Assembly (NCBI GenBank): GCA_023228245.1
Contig: JALOBN010000001.1
Location: 104,447-157,912 of the forward strand
DNA length: 53,466 nt
From: Candidatus Pacearchaeota archaeon
GTDB taxonomy: Archaea > Nanoarchaeota > Nanoarchaeia > Pacearchaeales > GW2011-AR1
Direction of reading: 5' to 3'
Shown: one piece after another, positions 1 through 7,645 of the stretch
Numbering within the stretch: position 1 is the stretch's first letter
How the letters are laid out: the number at the start of each line of letters is the position of its first letter
Notes under the pieces: generated by a model
Told to the model about the DNA's origin: nothing
Seen by the model: the letters and a program-made list of their open reading frames with translations, nothing else
The model's database searches: none
Translations under genes and position numbers: made by a program

Positions 1-2
1 CA

Positions 3-188
3 TTGGACCTGAGTTCATATCTCAGCAATGCGTTCACGGCATTTCAGTCAACAACCGGTGACCAGAAGGCGCAAGAATTCTGGACAGAGCTTGCTGGCGA
101 GATGAATGTGGTCGTAACGCAGGTTGGTGAGCAGGGCGGATGGTTGGTTACCTGGATCAACTCCCATGACCTGAAGGATCAAGGGTAG
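3..188 (+). CDS. Hypothetical protein, C-terminal part (5' end lies outside the window)
   Basis: The reading frame is open to the left edge, so the true start is not visible. The last third encodes a segment, VGEQGGWLVTWINSHDLK, that recurs almost unchanged inside the next gene. The product is not recognised. The shared segment suggests that this gene and the next are partial duplicates. Confidence 0.6.
   Translation: MDLSSYLSNAFTAFQSTTGDQKAQEFWTELAGEMNVVVTQVGEQGGWLVTWINSHDLKDQG
121..177 (+). repeat. Direct repeat, copy 1 (57 bp)
   Basis: This stretch matches 350-406 at 53 of 57 positions, in the same reading frame, and encodes the shared GWLVTWINSHDLK segment. It lies at the 3' end of the partial first gene. 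Confidence 0.9.
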
Positions 189-201
189 CTGAGAGGTAAT
201 T

Positions 202-570
202 ATGAATTTAGACATACGAACACTTCCTACCATTGACGCCGGAATAACAGAATTCCGCAAAGAAGATAGAGAGGTTATGTTTGTATCGTACAGCCCACAG
301 AACGGCACTCTGTACAACCTCATCTTCACGGACATCAAGGGTTCGGATGAGGTTGGGGAGCAGGGAGGTTGGTTGGTAACCTGGATCAACTCCCATGACC
401 TGAAGGCGATGGTGGTGACTGATAATGGTGGCTTTCTAGCTTGGCAATACGTCATGGAAAAGATGCGGGCAAGCATTTCGGATGCTGTCTGCCTGGCGGA
501 AATCATCGGGCATTGCACTGGGCGTGAATACGACACCTGTGAAGAAGTTGCCCGGCAAGCAGAGGAGTAG
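202..570 (+). CDS. Hypothetical protein with duplicated segment
   Basis: A 122-aa soluble protein of unknown function. The ATG at 202 follows a GAGAGG ribosome-binding site at good spacing. The N-terminus (MNLDIRTLP) resembles that of the protein starting at 2145 (MGWDFRTLP), hinting at a shared N-terminal motif. Residues around 50-68 repeat the end of the preceding gene. It is first in a run of small coupled genes. No catalytic motif is visible. Confidence 0.75.
   Translation: MNLDIRTLPTIDAGITEFRKEDREVMFVSYSPQNGTLYNLIFTDIKGSDEVGEQGGWLVTWINSHDLKAMVVTDNGGFLAWQYVMEKMRASISDAVCLAEIIGHCTGREYDTCEEVARQAEE
350..406 (+). repeat. Direct repeat, copy 2 (57 bp)
   Basis: Second copy of the repeat at 121-177, 229 bp downstream and in the same frame. 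The flanking sequences differ, so only this segment was copied or retained. Confidence 0.9.
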
Positions 571-575
571 GTACT

Positions 576-911
576 ATGTGTGTAGGCGATGAAGTCGATG
601 AATCAGATTTCGATTTTGAGCCTGACATCCAGAATTCTCCTACCAAGCCATACACTCTGGATGATCGCATGTCTGTGGTGAAACTGAGACTTGAGGTCCA
701 GGAAACACTACGGCAAGATACCAGACCTACCACTGGTTACAGCATTGATGAACGTATGAAATGCGTTCGGTTGAAGATTGAGACTGAAGAGCAGCGTGCC
801 AAGATTCGCTATCTTGAGGAAGTTGATAGGTTACTTCAAGGCACGCGGCCAACCAAGGACCCACAATCCATACTCCAGGAATGTCTGACTCCAGAATCCT
901 GGGATCCATAG
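576..911 (+). CDS. Hypothetical acidic protein with internal two-fold repeat
   Basis: A 111-aa protein of unknown function, starting five bases after the previous stop with an AGGAG site upstream. It begins MCVGDE, nearly the same as the next gene (MCIGDE), so the two starts look duplicated. The body shows an internal repeat: an RM-x2-V-x-L-x2-E helix followed by a TRPT element occurs at about residues 28-52 and again at about 60-97. The N-terminus is strongly acidic. It could be a small adaptor or inhibitor, but nothing shows which. Confidence 0.75.
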   Translation: MCVGDEVDESDFDFEPDIQNSPTKPYTLDDRMSVVKLRLEVQETLRQDTRPTTGYSIDERMKCVRLKIETEEQRAKIRYLEEVDRLLQGTRPTKDPQSILQECLTPESWDP

Positions 912-921
912 GAGAAATATC

Positions 922-1173
922 ATGTGCATAGGCGATGAAGATTGCGATTGCCACTTGGAAGAAGATGAAGACTTCGACGATGATGAGGAGCTAATTGACT
1001 GGGTTGGGTTTGCTGACCCCGGTGGAACATCGGCTCTTCGGGCAGCCACAGTGGACAATCCGAGGATGTATCCCTGTCCTACCTGTGGAGTTGCCAACCG
1101 CTTGACGCCGATTGATGTGGCGCGAGGGTACCAGTGCGATTCCTGCAGTGATAGAGATGAGTTTGGTTGCTAA
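922..1173 (+). CDS. Small acidic zinc-ribbon protein
   Basis: An 83-aa protein. The first 35 residues are rich in Asp and Glu. The C-terminal half has a CPTC pair and a CDSC pair about 22 residues apart, a typical zinc ribbon. The start shares its first codons with the gene at 576. The stop codon overlaps the next ATG (TAATG), indicating translational coupling. Function unknown; an acidic arm plus zinc ribbon would suit a protein- or nucleic-acid-binding adaptor. Confidence 0.75.
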   Translation: MCIGDEDCDCHLEEDEDFDDDEELIDWVGFADPGGTSALRAATVDNPRMYPCPTCGVANRLTPIDVARGYQCDSCSDRDEFGC

Positions 1174-1523
1174 TGGCCACTCAAGTCAAGGTGAAGCGAA
1201 CGCGGGAAAAGCATGAGAAGGTCATTTACTTGTCCCGCCAGGAAACGGTGGGGTTGATACAGAACCTCATCGTACTTCTCACTGACCCGATAGGCGGTGG
1301 GGTTACCAACATGATGGTGTACTGCGAGGACCGGAGAAAGAACCCTTACCGGTTGTTCCTGATTCCTCGCAGACCCGAACCTGTGGCGGCGAAGAAGCCA
1401 TACCGATTCACTGTCAACGGGGTAGTTGTGGAAGCGGATTCCAAAGATGCAGCCACGGCGCTAGCCCAAGAGATACGGAAAGGTAAGAAAGTTGTCATAC
1501 GTAAACATAGACGGCGCGCTTAA
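1173..1523 (+). CDS. Hypothetical basic protein
   Basis: A 116-aa protein, strongly basic at both ends (KVKRTREKHEK near the start, RKHRRR at the end), which suggests nucleic-acid contact. The ATG at 1173 overlaps the upstream stop. A TTG at 1167 in frame is less likely because it has no better ribosome-binding site. Residues 74-108 look like a small alpha/beta unit. Not recognised. Confidence 0.7.
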   Translation: MATQVKVKRTREKHEKVIYLSRQETVGLIQNLIVLLTDPIGGGVTNMMVYCEDRRKNPYRLFLIPRRPEPVAAKKPYRFTVNGVVVEADSKDAATALAQEIRKGKKVVIRKHRRRA

Positions 1524-1549
1524 GCGAATGCGGGCAATCCTTTGGTAAA

Positions 1550-1714
1550 ATGAGTGATGCCATATCATTTATGATTAGGCACTCTGCGGGCAAGCTTGAT
1601 AATGATGGGCTCTCAAAAATTGTTTTCTGGATTTACACTCAAGACAACCCCAAGGCATTTACGCTACCATCCGTCCCCATCGAGTTGGATTGGAAGGTTT
1701 TGGTAACTGACTAG
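1550..1714 (+). CDS. Small hypothetical protein (54 aa)
   Basis: An open frame from ATG 1550 to TAG 1714 fills an otherwise empty 210-bp gap between two same-strand genes. The composition is protein-like (…KIVFWIYTQDNPKAF…). The ATG directly follows the recurring word CTTTGGTAAA rather than a clear Shine-Dalgarno site, so translation is uncertain. Confidence 0.45.
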   Translation: MSDAISFMIRHSAGKLDNDGLSKIVFWIYTQDNPKAFTLPSVPIELDWKVLVTD

Positions 1715-1735
1715 CAAATGAGGGAGAGATAGAGC

Positions 1736-2137
1736 ATGGCACAGATAGTACATGAATTCACAATCAGGCGCAAGGATGAGGAAATCGAGCTGAAGGCATC
1801 TTTTGAGGTGACTCCGGTGACAGGTGAGCGAAGACGGCCGCGGGCAGGGCATCGGTTGAACATTGACCAAACTGAAGGCGGTCATGCGGTGCTGGATGGT
1901 AAGATATTCTTGGTTGATAGTGGTCTTCCTTGGGATGGCCATCTTACAAAGAGGGAACAGGAGAGAGTTGAAGATTCTGCTTGGGAAGTCTACGTAGAAT
2001 CTGAGCCCGAAGACCGCAACAACCGCTTAGCTGACGATTGTTGCTTTATTGACGGTGCTTTTGATGATGGCATCGACGGGTTTGATGATGACCAGGCTTT
2101 GAAGTTGGCAGGTTGCCGCGGCACGATACATTGGTAG
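1736..2137 (+). CDS. Hypothetical protein
   Basis: A 133-aa protein starting after a strong GGGAGAGA site. The N-terminal half is mixed beta-like; the C-terminal half is very acidic (EPEDRNN…DDCCFIDGAFDDGIDGFDDD). No known family recognised. It belongs to the + strand array, and the next gene starts eight bases later. Confidence 0.7.
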   Translation: MAQIVHEFTIRRKDEEIELKASFEVTPVTGERRRPRAGHRLNIDQTEGGHAVLDGKIFLVDSGLPWDGHLTKREQERVEDSAWEVYVESEPEDRNNRLADDCCFIDGAFDDGIDGFDDDQALKLAGCRGTIHW

Positions 2138-2144
2138 GAGATGT

Positions 2145-2684
2145 ATGGGTTGGGATTTTAGAACACTACCCTGTGACAAACAGGAAATCATTGAAGAGTG
2201 TGTGAAGAGCATTTGCAGTATGGAATGCCTCAAGCACTCGGTTCAGGGCAACGAACTCTGGTCGGTTTGGGAAAAGAAGGATGGGTCTAGGGTCATCCTT
2301 TTGTTCTTGTTGGCCTCGAAAGATTTTTGTTGGGGTTACAAGGAGATTGCTGAGTTATCTGGGCCACATTACTACAAGTGTCCGATGGGATTCTTGGAGA
2401 TGGCGGCGGTCGCGAACAAAGAATGGCGCGACAAGGTATACGAATATCACGATAGGCGACTTCGAAACCTGTCGGCATTGAAGAAAGTCAGATTGGGAAT
2501 GATCGTGACGCTTGACATTCCTGGCAATGATTTCAGGGTGACGCACATGAACCCGTTTCTAGGGGTTAGTTCAAAAGATGGAAGGGTGTATCGCTTGGTG
2601 AAGAGCCGAGTGATAGCTGTCAGGGAAGGCGAGCCGGTGAAGGTGTTGAAACTGCCGGCCTCAATCGAACAAGTAGGGCTATAG
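2145..2684 (+). CDS. Hypothetical protein
   Basis: A 179-aa protein. The ATG at 2145 is preceded by TAGGAG; the out-of-frame ATG at 2141 is not used. The N-terminus MGWDFRTLP resembles MNLDIRTLP of the gene at 202. The middle is hydrophobic with several Trp and Cys residues; the last 60 residues look like a small beta-rich module. Not recognised. Confidence 0.75.
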   Translation: MGWDFRTLPCDKQEIIEECVKSICSMECLKHSVQGNELWSVWEKKDGSRVILLFLLASKDFCWGYKEIAELSGPHYYKCPMGFLEMAAVANKEWRDKVYEYHDRRLRNLSALKKVRLGMIVTLDIPGNDFRVTHMNPFLGVSSKDGRVYRLVKSRVIAVREGEPVKVLKLPASIEQVGL

Positions 2685-2687
2685 AAC

Positions 2688-3017
2688 ATGAGCGATGATC
2701 AGATCAATACAGCCGTAGACAATATAGTACCAATCAAGTCAACGGTGACGATTTTCAAGTACCGCATTGACCCGTTCAGTATGGACGATAGCTACGTGAA
2801 GATGCCGGAGGGTGCCGAGATCATTTGTGCTCACGGTGATTTTATCTGGGCACGGGTGGATACGAGCAAGCCGGAGGTTGAGCGGCGCATTGTAGTTCTT
2901 TGCACTGGTGAACCGATACTACCTGACGAGATGGGCGAGCATATTGCAACCATCTTTCAAGGTGGGCAGGTGCGGCACTTGTACGATTGTGGAGTAACGC
3001 GGCATAAGGGCTACTAA
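2688..3017 (+). CDS. DUF7352-like phage protein
   Basis: A 109-aa protein. The order of a KYRIDPF strand, a MPEGAEI segment, a WARVDTSKPEVERR segment and a TGEPI segment matches what I recall of the DUF7352 family, common in phages and of unknown function. It starts three bases after the upstream gene. The next gene shares the N-terminal strand (YRYHIEP) and may be a diverged paralogue. Family assignment is from memory. Confidence 0.6.
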   Translation: MSDDQINTAVDNIVPIKSTVTIFKYRIDPFSMDDSYVKMPEGAEIICAHGDFIWARVDTSKPEVERRIVVLCTGEPILPDEMGEHIATIFQGGQVRHLYDCGVTRHKGY

Positions 3018-3081
3018 GATCTTCCAGAGAATCACTAACCAGCAAAGAGGGGTTGCAACCGTTCTGGGATGAAGAGGTCTG

Positions 3082-3414
3082 ATGGATATGGTAACAATCA
3101 AAGTTTACAGGTACCATATAGAGCCATTGAATTGGTTCTGCCGGCTGCTACCGAGGTGGAAGTGGCTGGAACGATGGACTTGTGAAGAGGTTGTAGACGA
3201 GCTGGAGGTTGAGGCTCAGGGCGTGTTCTACAAGGGCGAGCAGATGAGCTTTGACGGTCCTGGTGAGCCTGGCTACGTCGAATTTGAAGCCGCATATTTG
3301 GATGGGAAACCCTTCATCTTGACCAAGGATGAGGTGTTTATCGCGGAAGAAAAGATATTGAAAGTTATTCGCGATGAGACTCCTAAAAACTTGAGAAAGC
3401 GATGGGCAATATGA
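3082..3414 (+). CDS. Hypothetical protein, possible paralogue of the gene at 2688
   Basis: A 110-aa protein beginning with VTIKVYRYHIEP, echoing VTIFKYRIDPF of the preceding gene. A 64-bp gap without a gene separates the two. The centre is Trp- and Arg-rich (CRLLPRWKWLERW); the rest is acidic. No enzyme motif seen. Confidence 0.7.
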   Translation: MDMVTIKVYRYHIEPLNWFCRLLPRWKWLERWTCEEVVDELEVEAQGVFYKGEQMSFDGPGEPGYVEFEAAYLDGKPFILTKDEVFIAEEKILKVIRDETPKNLRKRWAI

Positions 3415-3498
3415 TTATCGATGCAACTATGCAACTAGCATTCACTTTTGTATCATACGAAGCCAATCCGAACACCTCACCTGAGGGCTTTAGGTAGC

Positions 3499-3810
3499 AT
3501 GTGCAAACGCGAAGGCGAGCCATTTGAATACTCAAGGTCACTGCTGCCAGCATCTGGTGTTCCTAATAAAGTAACATTTGAAGAAGCGGTAGTTTTGATA
3601 ACGTTGAAATTGAATTCTGACACAGTACTGTCGTTATACAGGCAGACGGGCATACCAGTCAGGACGATCAGTCGCATTTTAGACAATCTGATAGCCTCGC
3701 ACCAAGTTCAGTGCAAAGGCAAAAACTACGAGGCAGTGATATCTAATGAACAATCTAACACCCGCACAACAGGATGTTATTCGCATGGCACGCAGTCTCA
3801 TTCGGGATAA
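3499..3810 (+). CDS. Probable winged-helix DNA-binding protein
   Basis: About 103 aa. Residues from about 30 to 80 read as a helix-turn-helix: a long helix with VVLITLKLN, then LYRQTGIPVRTISRILDNL as turn and recognition helix, then a short strand pair as a wing (VQCKGKNYEAV). It would act as a transcription regulator. ATG 3499 is chosen; an in-frame TTG at 3448 would add 17 residues. The last 65 bases overlap the next gene in another frame, which is long for this genome, so the real C-terminus may be eroded. Confidence 0.55.
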   Translation: MCKREGEPFEYSRSLLPASGVPNKVTFEEAVVLITLKLNSDTVLSLYRQTGIPVRTISRILDNLIASHQVQCKGKNYEAVISNEQSNTRTTGCYSHGTQSHSG

Positions 3811-4138
3811 TGCCATGAACTGGGCACGGGACGAACTAGCTGCGGATCCAGAGACGGTCTGTGCACAACTCTCTAGAATGATTGGTGAGGATTATAACTT
3901 CGAGAATGGCGAAGCAAAATCAAATCACAAACTGACGATCTTTGTAGACACTGTACTTCGAAAGAACAGTGCTGGTGAGCTATTCTTGATGAATCGTCAA
4001 GAAGCTGGTTGGAGTTCATCTGCCATTCCGGTTCCAAATGAAGAGTATGTCTTGGAACGCTTCAATGTTACGCTTGGTAAGTGGACTTCGGATAAGTATG
4101 GTGAATGCTGCCAAGTTCACAAGGAAGAGTCCAAGTGA
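3746..4138 (+). CDS. Hypothetical protein
   Basis: A 130-aa protein with a helical first third (LTPAQQDVIRMARSLIRD) and a beta-rich remainder. It starts inside the 3' end of the upstream gene and ends in a GTGA overlap with the next, so it is probably co-translated with it. Not recognised. Confidence 0.7.
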   Translation: MNNLTPAQQDVIRMARSLIRDNAMNWARDELAADPETVCAQLSRMIGEDYNFENGEAKSNHKLTIFVDTVLRKNSAGELFLMNRQEAGWSSSAIPVPNEEYVLERFNVTLGKWTSDKYGECCQVHKEESK

Positions 4139-4476
4139 ATCTTGACCAATTCATAACTCAGGTTCTGGAACACGGGGTGCGCAATGCCTATGTTGAAGAG
4201 CCTGGTTTTGATACTCTATACGTTCGGGTTGCAATTCGCTTCTTTGATGGTCAGCAAATGCGCACAATTGACCTAGCAACCATTGGGGCAAGCAATCCTG
4301 GCGGTGGGGCGTTCACGAAGCTGGTAGCGAGGTTGAGGGAGAAGTACCCCACGATGACAATCTTTGTAGAGAGCGTACAAACAGAGTGGTTTCGAAATAA
4401 GCTTCGTGCGATGGGATTTGTCGAGCGCGATTTGGAGCCTTACAACTTCTATCTGCTACCAAGGAAAATGGAATGA
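4135..4476 (+). CDS. Possible GNAT-fold acetyltransferase-like protein
   Basis: About 113 aa. The GTG at 4135 overlaps the upstream stop (GTGA) and has AAGGAAGAG six bases upstream; an ATG at 4105 in frame lacks such a site. The order of a beta strand, then GGGAFTKLVARLREKYP, a strand, and FRNKLRAMGFVERD resembles the acetyl-CoA-binding loop and the end of GNAT N-acetyltransferases. The canonical R/Q-x2-G-x-G/A loop is not clear, so this is a weak fold suggestion. Confidence 0.5.
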   Translation: MNLDQFITQVLEHGVRNAYVEEPGFDTLYVRVAIRFFDGQQMRTIDLATIGASNPGGGAFTKLVARLREKYPTMTIFVESVQTEWFRNKLRAMGFVERDLEPYNFYLLPRKME

Positions 4477-5108
4477 GAACATATCTCTCGGTGGATGTTG
4501 ATTTTTGGTTCGAACCAACGCGAGCTCGTAAGCAGTTGGTTCTTCTCATGCAGCGAGTTGGAAAGAATATACCAATCATCGCTGTTATGAATCACCAACA
4601 AATGTTAGCATCGGTCAATGCTTCGAATGCACAACGTCTGATTAATGTTGATGCGCATTCTGACCTGACCGAGAGCAGTGTTAGAAGGCTCAACTGTGGA
4701 ACTTGGGTATCGTACGTCACTTGGCGAAAACTAGGTGAATACATTTGGATTCGGCCCGATGCAGGCTTCCAAAATTCATGCAACGGTGATGATAGAGCAA
4801 TCTGGAATGCTGGAACGGATTGGAAGTACAGCGTATCTAGGTACATCTCATCAAAGAATTTGAAGCTCACTACTTACTTGCAAGGCTGTGTAGGGCTTGG
4901 ATTATGTATGAGTCCTGCATATGCAACTACAGGAGTTGTTGAAGTCTTTCGGGAGATAGTTGATAGGTACGGAATACCGTATCACAAAGGTAGATTGAGT
5001 GAACTCAATACTAAATACGCCAGACCTTCAGGATTTCCTCGACCACCTACCAAAGCGGCAGAGCGAAAGTTGATCCTCGAAGAGTATGGACATAGAAAGA
5101 GCGAATAA
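4473..5108 (+). CDS. Arginase-like / UPF0489-type protein
   Basis: A 211-aa protein starting in an ATGA overlap with the gene before. Residues 58-65 read NVDAHSDL, the metal-binding signature of arginase-like folds, as also seen in the UPF0489 family. An early SVDVDFW segment and a CGTWVSYV segment with a following Trp-rich stretch fit that family. Known relatives are poorly characterised; hydrolase activity on a guanidino compound is possible but not shown. It ends the first operon, followed by a 400-bp gap. Confidence 0.55.
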   Translation: MRTYLSVDVDFWFEPTRARKQLVLLMQRVGKNIPIIAVMNHQQMLASVNASNAQRLINVDAHSDLTESSVRRLNCGTWVSYVTWRKLGEYIWIRPDAGFQNSCNGDDRAIWNAGTDWKYSVSRYISSKNLKLTTYLQGCVGLGLCMSPAYATTGVVEVFREIVDRYGIPYHKGRLSELNTKYARPSGFPRPPTKAAERKLILEEYGHRKSE

Positions 5109-5189
5109 CAATGCTAGCTAATTCAGACCACAGACAAGACCTTGTGAAGCATTGCCTCGGAACAATGATGTTAGCTATGCATTGCGCCA

Positions 5190-5300
5190 GGCACTTAGGG
5201 ATAGCTAAGTATTGATTCAAATCCCTTCCGATAAGTGAAGGGGCTGACAGGTCGCGCGCACGCACTCCTTAAGATCTTACGCGCGAGGCTTTGGCCGGAT
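5190..5300 (+). other. Structured noncoding stretch upstream of the AT-hook gene
   Basis: Within the 399-bp gap 5109-5507 there is no convincing gene. Perfect stems are visible in close succession: ACTTAG/CTAAGT (5193-5210, loop GGATAG) and CCCTTC/GAAGGG (5223-5242). A GC-rich pair of CGCGCG segments follows around 5253-5293. This may be a small RNA, an operon end or a regulatory leader. A tRNA was tested and does not fold. The rest of the gap holds only the promoter listed next. Confidence 0.35.
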
Positions 5301-5419
5301 GACCGTACAATGTGGCGAGAGAACTGCCGATATAATTGGTAACCTCAAACCGTCTTGATACATATTCACTACTTAAATTACCCTTTTCGATTAGCGATAG
5401 TCGAATTTGAAAAAACTTG

Positions 5420-5447
5420 TTGACTATCAAATGTCAATAAGTATAAT
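5420..5447 (+). promoter_or_regulatory. Sigma-70-type promoter for the AT-hook gene
   Basis: TTGACT (5420-5425), a 16-bp spacer and a perfect TATAAT (5442-5447). Transcription would start near 5454 and leave a leader of about 54 nt before ATG 5508. It follows an AT-rich tract and is one of the two strongest promoters in the window. Confidence 0.75.
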
Positions 5448-5507
5448 CGATAGAGCCAATAGGGCAACAGCCCACCATCAACAGCAGAAAACAAAGGTAC
5501 ATACAAA

Positions 5508-6092
5508 ATGAACACTTCCAAGAATATCAACGCAGCAGCAGTTCTCGATAGCCTCAGCCCCCAGTCCGTCGCGGCCCTCGAATCACATTTTCGTAATGAG
5601 ATCCTCTCGACCCTGACCGCTACGCTCGGCTCCCCCATTGCCGCCGTTGCTACCGCTACCGCCGTTGCAGATACCTCTGATGATTCGTCTCCCGTGAAGC
5701 GCGGCCCTGGTCGTCCTCGCAAGAACCCCGAGAAGGTCGAGGAACCTGCGAAGCGTGGTCCTGGCCGTCCTGCTGGTTCCAAGAACAAGGCGAAGGCGGA
5801 TATTGGTCCGAGTGGTCGTGCGAAGGCTGCTAAGGCTGCTGCTAAGGCTGCTGCCGCCGGCCCCACTCCGCGCATTCGATTAGCTGATGGACGAACGGCT
5901 TCTCAGGTTATTCGTGACTTTGATGAGAAGTACAACACGAAGCACGAGGAAGAAGCACAAGCCAGTTTGGTGGTTGCTCATTGCGCGAAGCTCGGCTTGG
6001 AGATCAAACCGAGTTTGGTCTACAATTGCCGTCAAAATGTAAAGAAGGCTGCTGCCAAGGCCTCCAAGAAGGCCAAGAAGACTGCCAAGTAA
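5508..6092 (+). CDS. AT-hook, histone-like DNA-binding protein
   Basis: A 194-aa protein. It carries two AT-hooks, KRGPGRPRK (residues 64-72) and KRGPGRPAGSK (about 84-94), which bind the minor groove of AT-rich DNA. A Lys/Ala-rich linker follows, then a compact domain (about residues 125-180), then a KAAAKASKKAKKTAK tail like histone H1. The use of GC-rich codons (GCT/GCC Ala, CGT Arg) differs from its neighbours. It has its own strong promoter and terminator, so it is a monocistronic and probably highly expressed gene. Likely role: nucleoid-like compaction of phage DNA or silencing of host DNA. Confidence 0.75.
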   Translation: MNTSKNINAAAVLDSLSPQSVAALESHFRNEILSTLTATLGSPIAAVATATAVADTSDDSSPVKRGPGRPRKNPEKVEEPAKRGPGRPAGSKNKAKADIGPSGRAKAAKAAAKAAAAGPTPRIRLADGRTASQVIRDFDEKYNTKHEEEAQASLVVAHCAKLGLEIKPSLVYNCRQNVKKAAAKASKKAKKTAK

Positions 6093-6133
6093 GTAGCTTG
6101 ATGGTGGTTGCGCCCCGCGGCGATTGACTAGAG

Positions 6134-6165
6134 AGAATGGTCGGACCTAAAAATCCGGCCATTCT
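6134..6165 (+). terminator. Terminator after the AT-hook gene
   Basis: A 12-bp stem (AGAATGGTCGGA with TCCGGCCATTCT, one G-U pair) and a CCTAAAAA loop, followed by a mildly T-rich stretch. It closes the AT-hook transcription unit. Confidence 0.7.
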
Positions 6166-6168
6166 TCT

Positions 6169-6187
6169 AGGCATATTTTCTATGCCT
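6169..6187 (+). other. Perfect short hairpin next to the terminator
   Basis: AGGCATA, loop TTTTC, TATGCCT: a perfect 7-bp stem four bases after the terminator and about 25 bases before the next start codon. It may be a second terminator arm or a 5' leader structure of the next gene. Confidence 0.4.
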
Positions 6188-6212
6188 ATCTGGCAATATC
6201 ATTGTGGAGCAT

Positions 6213-6446
6213 ATGGAACAGTTATTTGCTGATACTGCAAGCGCCGCCGAGAAGCTTTTCAAGGGGTTGCCTATCCGAGTTTGGGTGGTCAAGCTCGGTG
6301 AACGCTCATGGAAATGCCTCATCATCAACACTGACAACTTGATCAAGTTGTCAGTGGGGCCTAAGAGAACAACAGCCGTAGCATCGTTGGTTACAATTAA
6401 GGCTCAATTGGAAAGTATCGTCGGCAAGATGAAGAAAGCCGATTAA
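6213..6446 (+). CDS. Hypothetical small protein
   Basis: A 77-aa protein. ATG 6213 has GGAG just upstream; an in-frame GTG at 6204 has none. It has a beta-rich centre (RVWVVKLGERSWKCLII) and a basic helical C-terminus. Not recognised. It precedes the DUF7227-like gene by 21 bases. Confidence 0.65.
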   Translation: MEQLFADTASAAEKLFKGLPIRVWVVKLGERSWKCLIINTDNLIKLSVGPKRTTAVASLVTIKAQLESIVGKMKKAD

Positions 6447-6467
6447 CCTATCAACGAAAGATACGAC

Positions 6468-7226
6468 ATGCTCGTAGGATATACTCGTGTTTCTGAGAAT
6501 GCGAAGACTGGTCCGATTCCAACCAGCATGACAGAGCAAGCGAGCTGTCCAAACGCCTGCCCTTTTAAGGCTGGGAAGCTCTGTTACCCTTACTTTTCTC
6601 CATTGGGATTCATGTGGGAAGCATTGATGAACAACGGTTACCACCCGAACTCGCCGAAGTCAGCAACTCAGACAGGTCGGCGTTCCATAACACCAATCAC
6701 CTGGGATGAGTTTTGTATAAACATTAGCAAGCTGCCTCACAACCAACTCTGGAGGCACAACACTGCAGGAGATCTTCCTGGTGAAGCTGATTCAATTGAT
6801 ATCAAAGCATTACAACAGCTTGTAGATGCCAATAAGAAATCTAGGGCATGTGGTTTTACATATACTCACAAGCCTGTAGGGTACTCTGGCCAGGCACTGG
6901 TAAATGCCAGGGCAATTTACGCTGCAAACAAGTCAGGGTTCAGGATCAATCTCAGCGCTGATAGTTTGCATGAGGCTGACGAGCTAGCTGTTTTGGGCAT
7001 TGCCCCTGTCGTAGTGGTTGTTGATAGCCAGGCACCAAAGAAGATGCGCACTCCGCAGGGAAGATATGTAATTGTATGCCCTGCCGAGACTGGTAAGGAT
7101 GGTAATGGAATTCAATGTGACCGATGCCAGCTATGTGCCAAGGACCACAAAGCAATTGTAGCCTTTCGAAGCCACGGAACAAGAAGAAACAAGGTCAATG
7201 CACTTCTAAAAGTGTTGAACCAATAG
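6468..7226 (+). CDS. DUF7227-like conserved phage protein
   Basis: A 252-aa protein. It has Cys residues at 27, 31 and 39 (CPNACPF…C), a LWRHNTAGDLPG motif at about residues 94-105, and a C-terminal CPAETGKDGNGIQCDRCQLC cluster. This combination matches what I recall as DUF7227, frequent in phages and of unknown function. The Cys-rich N-terminus and the middle alpha/beta repeats (FRINLSADSLHEADEL, PVVVVVDSQ) resemble a barrel with metal or Fe-S sites, which is inference. Its last codons lie in the left arm of a 41-bp inverted repeat. Confidence 0.65.
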   Translation: MLVGYTRVSENAKTGPIPTSMTEQASCPNACPFKAGKLCYPYFSPLGFMWEALMNNGYHPNSPKSATQTGRRSITPITWDEFCINISKLPHNQLWRHNTAGDLPGEADSIDIKALQQLVDANKKSRACGFTYTHKPVGYSGQALVNARAIYAANKSGFRINLSADSLHEADELAVLGIAPVVVVVDSQAPKKMRTPQGRYVIVCPAETGKDGNGIQCDRCQLCAKDHKAIVAFRSHGTRRNKVNALLKVLNQ

Positions 7227-7252
7227 TGTTTGGTCGTTTACAAAAGTCGTTT
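7212..7252. repeat. 41-bp perfect inverted repeat, left arm
   Basis: Reverse complement of 10948-10988 over all 41 bases. It covers the last codons of the gene ending at 7226 and the short spacer after it. The pair brackets 3.7 kb with two genes. Confidence 0.95.
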
Positions 7253-7268
7253 ACCAAAGAGGTTTATT

Positions 7269-7586
7269 ATGGGTTTCAACTCAACAGTTATCGTTTGTTT
7301 GGATCAGCTTGATTCGATTGAAAAGGATCCTGGTGTTGGGCAAAGCTTGGCGCTAGCGGTTTACCGGAGCAGTATATCAAACCGACCAATTGATGGTCCG
7401 CATGGGATGATGGTAGTTGAAACCCATCACGCGGATCATTTGGTGCCGGTGATAGTTGGTGGTAATTCTGGCACAGTGATTCCTGTGTACATTGGAATTA
7501 ATCCGAATGAGGCTAGGGAAGAAACCAACATTAGAGTATTGAAAGAGATGGCTCGGGTGTTGGGATATCGTGTCAGATTCCAGTAA
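7269..7586 (+). CDS. Conserved phage hypothetical protein
   Basis: A 105-aa protein. ATG 7269 follows GAGG at proper spacing; an earlier in-frame GTG at 7230 lies next to the repeat arm and is less likely. The features MGFNSTVIVCLDQLDSIEKDP, VVETHHADHLVPVIVGGNSG and a C-terminal helix belong to a widespread small protein family in phages and bacteria, without known function as far as I recall. The HHAD and GGN residues are its conserved core. Confidence 0.65.
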   Translation: MGFNSTVIVCLDQLDSIEKDPGVGQSLALAVYRSSISNRPIDGPHGMMVVETHHADHLVPVIVGGNSGTVIPVYIGINPNEAREETNIRVLKEMARVLGYRVRFQ

Positions 7587-7645
7587 GATTCCAGAAAAGA
7601 AAACAGATGCCTGAGCCGCAGAGAATGTGGCACTAAGGATACATC

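Noticed and set aside
5145..5260. Possible tRNA around a GATTCAAATC sequence
   Set aside because: The bases next to the TTCAAAT core do not pair as a T-stem, and no acceptor stem can be formed; only simple hairpins remain.
5378..5875. Reverse 165-codon frame opposite the AT-hook gene
   Set aside because: Its Ala/Pro/Arg-rich sequence is the shadow of the GC-rich AT-hook repeats, and it would cover the promoter.
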